Shown: one piece after another, positions 61,401 through 64,000 of the stretch
Numbering within the stretch: the stretch's first letter is position 1
Layout: every line of letters starts with the position of its first letter
Origin: Flectonema sp. DT1601
Lineage: Eukaryota; Euglenozoa; Diplonemea; Diplonemida; Diplonemidae
DNA: 64,000 bases
Direction of reading: 5' to 3'
Assembly (NCBI GenBank): GCA_964019425.1
Contig: OZ025801.1
Location: 1,178,001 to 1,242,000 of the forward strand
The notes under the pieces: model-generated
Told to the model about the DNA's origin: nothing
The model's database searches: none
What the model saw: only the letters and a program-made list of their open reading frames with translations
Position numbers and translations under genes: made by a program

Positions 61401-61792
61401 TTGTTGATTCTTCCTGGGTCCGTGAGCTGCAGCCCACAGTTTGTGCACTTGCCTTGCACAATGGAATCTTGGTACAATAGTCCATCATCGCTGCTGTCAT
61501 CACTTCCAACCTCGAAGTCCGTCAATATTTCTTCTTGGAAGTCAAACACTGTTGCAACTGCAGTGGTAGTTGGTGTTACCCTACTGCCTCGTGCAAACTT
61601 GCTGGGTGGTTTTGGCAAGCTCCTACCAAAGTCGAAGTCCATCAATCTTGCCAGTGCAGGGGTCTGTTGTACACTTTGGACCCTGCTGCCTCGTGTAAAC
61701 ATGCTGGGTGGCTTTGGTGCACCCCTTGGCAAGTCCATCAACATTACTACTGGCTTGTTAGCTGGTTTGTCAGGCATTTTACTTATTATCAT
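57935..61792 (-). CDS. Helitron Rep half: zinc fingers and HUH nickase
   Basis: Start at ATG 61792 or 61777 (MPDKPANKP). N-terminal Cys/His fingers occur twice: CTNCGLQLTDPGR...CGFCGLYFGRNRLFKHIAFC and CKNCGSPLRTL...CGYCERSFDPRGLSKHILAC. Rep motif 1 is FVTMTCNTQWPEI (58718-58756), and the HUH motif is GLPHMHLLAW (about 58515-58545). Near 58380 the Rep sequence (MVHNDCSSP) leaves this frame and continues in the next one. The last 150 codons here (to 57935) are therefore out-of-frame translation. Poly-Asn and poly-Thr runs are present. Confidence 0.85.
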   Translation of the reverse strand: MIISKMPDKPANKPVVMLMDLPRGAPKPPSMFTRGSRVQSVQQTPALARLMDFDFGRSLPKPPSKFARGSRVTPTTTAVATVFDFQEEILTDFEVGSDDSSDDGLLYQDSIVQGKCTNCGLQLTDPGRINNNNNNNNNPAEYVKKHASECSGTCGFCGLYFGRNRLFKHIAFCPGNPFQADARTAEWKPLYYTSTTKNDTSMGYPCAVLAAAILALHATKESAQLPTYHNKLLHLQAHQHVGCLYRLQQARKWWHLLQQLPGGMNNNNNDKNVCAALIGRLTVIVDTVLKSGAHLSQIEAILKQMQHAVADTVAGRHAPCVASLALRNQFGQQNHCKNCGSPLRTLVALEEHEKACKRKCGYCERSFDPRGLSKHILACYMNPFRFDGNNGVRYKSHIRLSATASASTIILLAGVVAITSMTRRRNTSSPATTTTTTTAVRPLEGIRAWQQQGIAAKFSALTGWWIAIGRRLLEERFNTQIKADMAVSAREVFRMREAAEICGMLIPERVRLLERCVRSEIQDKEIDVERTAALAVGDQEGWKRPGRFRRRRRKLHGSCCITLDEVNESPTPISELPHFRYNPLQLDPTLCEWCGAERYCYEPSSRCCAAGTASKLDLISIHPEVEDMLKTSKFRSVSHIVNSRLSFAVPLMRRSCLSKPTGPQSVSIQGRTHHITDPVIDKTNPRQSWYIAGDLDNANSQIRKLGTEHGFAKRLAVIIRKGSSNRQHPFLECLDAAEKALAKEQDGDRRTTDIAISINLERHQPSRAEDHTSKEFFDEIRIVLDLDHDSIKRDNRKITLFFGDSASVPAPRSRKLFIDEKDPLYEILSYPVIFPTPSWEWKASGGGQEDAVRVFHCGWGLGKYRRFRPRNNNSDAGREVDYNGDYAAENTDNSRRSFVSATEYGGFHMFERPLRTGKNMLLRLGKLTQVYILDMAARAEHLRLNWYRSPFGARHSRKAAASDVRQAVQQNEAATAIENRRIILPVSFKGGPRGKRELREDALAIMAKYGKPTFFVTMTCNTQWPEIQQILREGGEALNQRPNDRPELIMRVWDGKARALREDIRSGVLGKNNAIVWVYEYQQRGLPHMHLLAWNKHPPAAAEDIDSVVHAELPDPVRQPALYSLIASKMVHNDCSSPGRDLPVPQAREGWETLLQEQLPETIHGHIAHRCVRVLDHSPTSDRRHHSQRTGERMGGSLQRRLDDEVPNSHQRRVNQRHGRLRRVLIQVHYEGRAWTELCLEAGRCEGSARRSDPVPECKGHGFLRGCGPPSEHASTLQRPSCQTA

Positions 61793-61807
61793 CAACTTAA
61801 TGTACAA

Positions 61808-62592
61808 TGTAATAATAAAGTGTGCTACTGACTGATGTTCTGTCCTGTGCCAAAAAAAAAAAAAAAAATGAAATTGAAAAAATGGAATTCAAAGATTTTT
61901 CTTTTACTTTTATTGGTTAGATGTGACAAAGTGGAAATAACTGCAACAAAACTTAACTATAACAAAAAGACAGCTTGGCACCTAAAATTTTCTCCACTCA
62001 GGAATTTATGAAGAGGTCAAGAGATAACTATAAAAAATGTGTTCCCATCTTTTTTAGGAGATCTGTAGCAAAAACCTATAGCAAAAAAAATTGAAAAAAT
62101 AAAATTTTTCAGAAAATATTATAAAGGAAAAATTTTTTCTGAAGAATTTTTTTTTTACCAAATTGGCAACCATACACCTAAATTTCAAAACCATACCAAA
62201 AAAAAATTTTCATCACATTTTATACTTTAAGAAAATGGTTACCCATCTTTTCTAGACCTGCTTGGGCACAAAAATCCAGCATTTTTCCTTAGGCAAAAAT
62301 TTTTCTTTGTGTTCAAAAAAAAAAAAAAATGAAATTGCTGCTGTAACAAAGGCAAATAACTGCAAAAGTGAAAGAATTAGAGTGAAAAAAAGATCTGTAG
62401 CAAAAAAATTGAAAAAATAAATTTTTCAGAAAATATTATAAAGGAAAATTTTTTTCTGAAGAATTTTTTTTTTACCAATTGGCAACCATACACCCACAAT
62501 TTCAAAACCATACCACTTACTAACAAAATTTGTACTCTTTTCCTTGCTGTTTTCTTCTTACTAATTTTCCTGGTTGAAAAACACAAAAAATA
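61808..62592. other. A/T-rich repeats upstream of Helitron gene
   Basis: Non-coding. A block with TTTTTCAGAAAATATTATAAAGG...GGCAACCATACACC occurs at about 62098-62182 and again at about 62411-62493. The block GGCAACCATACACCTAAATT to TTTTCTAGACCTGC at 62164-62262 recurs at 63902-64000. Confidence 0.7.
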
Positions 62593-62674
62593 TGCCGTAA
62601 CAGGGAATTGAACCCGTGCCACGGCTACCGAATAGACTTAAGGTCGGTGACCATATCCATTCGGCTATGCAGGC
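62593..62674 (-). tRNA. tRNA-Leu-like sequence (TAA), possibly degenerate
   Basis: On the minus strand: a TAGCCGAATGG A-box region typical of tRNA-Leu, a CTTAAG anticodon region compatible with TAA, a long variable region, T-arm ACGGG TTCAATT CCCTG (inner pairs good), and a T6 terminator downstream. The 5' acceptor GCCTGCA pairs poorly with 3' TTACGGC (three mismatches), and the anticodon stem needs an unusually large loop. A pseudogene or SINE head is possible. Confidence 0.45.
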
Positions 62675-62691
62675 CCTGGGATTTTCCATTT

Positions 62692-62755
62692 TTTATTTAT
62701 TTAGTCACATCCCCCCCTGTCTTTCCACTTTATTTTTCTTCATTCTGAGCATTTT
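62692..62755 (-). repeat. Dispersed 65-bp repeat, inverted relative to 9690-9754
   Basis: Reverse complement reads GAATGAAGAAAAATAAAGTGG and continues with AAAGACAGGGGG...TGTGACTAAATAAATAAA, matching 9690-9754 with few differences. Both copies lie beside a tRNA-like sequence. Confidence 0.75.
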
Positions 62756-62976
62756 ATAAACCATTCACAACAGGTTTATCGAACTTGTATCTGCAATGTG
62801 TGCGACCCTGGGATGGAAATATAGGAATTTGGTTATATTAATAAGGGGATGACCATCTTCATCCATTTTGTATTGTTAAACTAATTAAGACAAAATTAAG
62901 AATTGAACTGAGGTTATCGTTCATTACATTATTTTCAATAAAATAGAAATGTGAGAAGAACTACGGGATGGGGAAT
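62751..62976 (+). repeat. Helitron-flanking direct repeat, right copy
   Basis: Same-strand match to 52269-52425. It contains about 70 additional bases (around 62848-62918) that are missing from the left copy, so it is probably the more complete version. Confidence 0.85.
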
Positions 62977-62984
62977 TTGGCGGA

Positions 62985-63690
62985 ACGCAAGCCCCCCCCC
63001 CCCTCTGCCGTATTACATTATACCCTGGTTTTGGTTTCCCAGGGCTCACGATTAATTCAAAATTGAATAACTCGATTCCGTACTGCACTGAATGACAACA
63101 CGGAAAAAGAGATGTGTATGCAGCTAAGTTAGAAACATTTATTATAATGTAAAGTATTTACGTCAATCGCAGAGTGTATACCTGCACTAACATTACCTTT
63201 AGTCACTGTATCTCAGAACTAATGTTAAATTATCGTCTATGATACAAAACATTTGTATTTTACGTACAAACTCGAACAGTTAACCCCCCCCCAACCCCCC
63301 CAAGGGGGGGGAGCCACTAATAAAAGCCAACCTCTCCCGTACAAAGCCTGCCTGTCCCGTACAAAGTCCAACCTGAAAAACAAATTTGCTACTAATGGAT
63401 GATTAAGCTGGGAAGAGTGCAAGCCCCCCCCCCAACCCCCCCCAAGGGGGGGGAGCCACTAATAAAAGCCAACCTCCCCCGTACAAAGTCTGCCTGTCCC
63501 GTACAAAGTCTAACTTGCGTTCCGCAAGCCCCCCCTCCAACCCCCCCCAAGGGGAGCCACTAATAAAAGCCAACCTCTCCCGTACAAAGCCTGCCTGTCC
63601 CGTACAAAGTCGTCAACTTGAAAAACAAATTTGCTACTAATGGATGATTAAGCTGGGAAGAGTGCAAGCCCCCCCCCAAGTTTACTATTT
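62985..63690. repeat. C-tract/G-tract tandem repeats
   Basis: Three to four irregular units beginning GCAAGCCCCCCCC, continuing AACCCCCCCCAAGGGGGGGG (self-complementary), then AGCCACTAATAAAAGCCAAC and two or three copies of CCGTACAAAG. Some units add AAACAAATTTGCTACTAATGG. Unit starts are near 63283, 63421, 63528 and 63665; a lone start is near 62987. No coding sequence. Confidence 0.85.
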
Positions 63691-64000
63691 GTGTAGGAAA
63701 GACCCCTTTACCCAAAAAAAAATGAAATCAAAGATTGCTTTTTCAGAATAGTGAGATGTAACAGAGTGGCAAATAACTGCAAAAGTGAAAGAATTTATTT
63801 ATTAAAACCCAAATTGTCTAAACTGTAACAAAAAGACAGCTTGGCACCTAAAATTTATTAAAAAGGAAAAAATTATTTCAAAAAAAAAAAATTTTGCTAA
63901 ATTGGCAACCATACACCTAAATTTCAAAACCATACCAAAAAAAATTTTTCATCACATTTTATACTTTAAGAAAATGGTTACCCATCTTTTCTAGACCTGC
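63691..64000. other. A/T-rich repeat at right edge
   Basis: Non-coding. 63902-64000 repeats 62164-62262 almost exactly, and ACAGCTTGGCACCTAAAATTT (63836-63856) repeats 61971-61991, so the Helitron-side repeat block is duplicated here. Confidence 0.75.

Larger units (their letters stand above)
53422..61807 (-). mobile_element. Helentron-like Helitron
   Basis: Rolling-circle DNA transposon on the minus strand. Coding core spans 53422-61792 and includes zinc fingers, HUH Rep, PIF1-type helicase and OTU-like domains. OTU domains are typical of the Helentron/Helitron2 branch. Exact termini (5' TC, 3' hairpin with CTRR) were not found. The flanking direct repeats 52269-52425 and 62751-62976 bracket the element at about 1 kb on each side. 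One frameshift separates Rep from the helicase half, so this copy is probably non-autonomous unless the shift is a sequencing error. Confidence 0.85.

Overview
The window is nuclear DNA of a eukaryote. It has spliced protein genes, eukaryote-specific factors (a NOB1-type pre-rRNA endonuclease and a PARN-type deadenylase), tRNA genes with split internal promoters, poly(A)-tailed retroelements and a Helitron. Host genes are AT-rich, closely spaced and mostly on the + strand. The five introns I can place with confidence are short (55-135 nt) and all phase 0. I cannot name the species; a unicellular or compact-genome lineage is plausible.

1-29.4 kb is mainly host DNA. It opens with three tandem, divergent Fringe/GT31-like glycosyltransferase genes. 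Next come a tRNA-Gly, a decayed pogo-type transposase and a tRNA-headed SINE. These are followed by a two-exon coiled-coil scaffold-like gene, a PARN-like nuclease with a C-terminal beta-helix-like domain, a PH-domain protein and an Asn-rich protein. Then there are three tiny two-exon genes (85, 88 and 91 residues), two of which are clear paralogues. NOB1 follows, then a single-membrane-span protein, a helical-repeat protein resembling the HAP40/F8A family, and a Thr-rich single-span membrane protein.

29.4-64 kb is mostly mobile DNA. Two tRNA genes lie among copies of a short inverted-repeat element. From about 32.4 to 44.3 kb there is a head-to-tail train of poly(A)-tailed, GC-rich retroelement units. 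The main unit is a LINE with a 2,841-codon ORF. That ORF combines zinc fingers, an OTU protease, reverse transcriptase, a restriction-like endonuclease, a USP-type deubiquitinase, RNase H1-type hybrid-binding domains and degenerate RNase H-like folds. An 8-bp satellite (CCCGCAAA) then surrounds a tyrosine-recombinase retroelement with split direct repeats (45.8-51.8 kb), treated here as a fossil. A Helentron-like Helitron lies on the minus strand at 53.4-61.8 kb. It encodes HUH Rep, helicase and two OTU-like domains, is split by one frameshift, and is flanked by direct repeats and a partial duplicate of its own 3' coding end. The right edge is AT-rich repeats and a C/G-tract tandem repeat.

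The most unusual item is the LINE polyprotein, with two unrelated deubiquitinase folds on one reading frame. The tandem tiny gene family is the best candidate for undescribed host genes.
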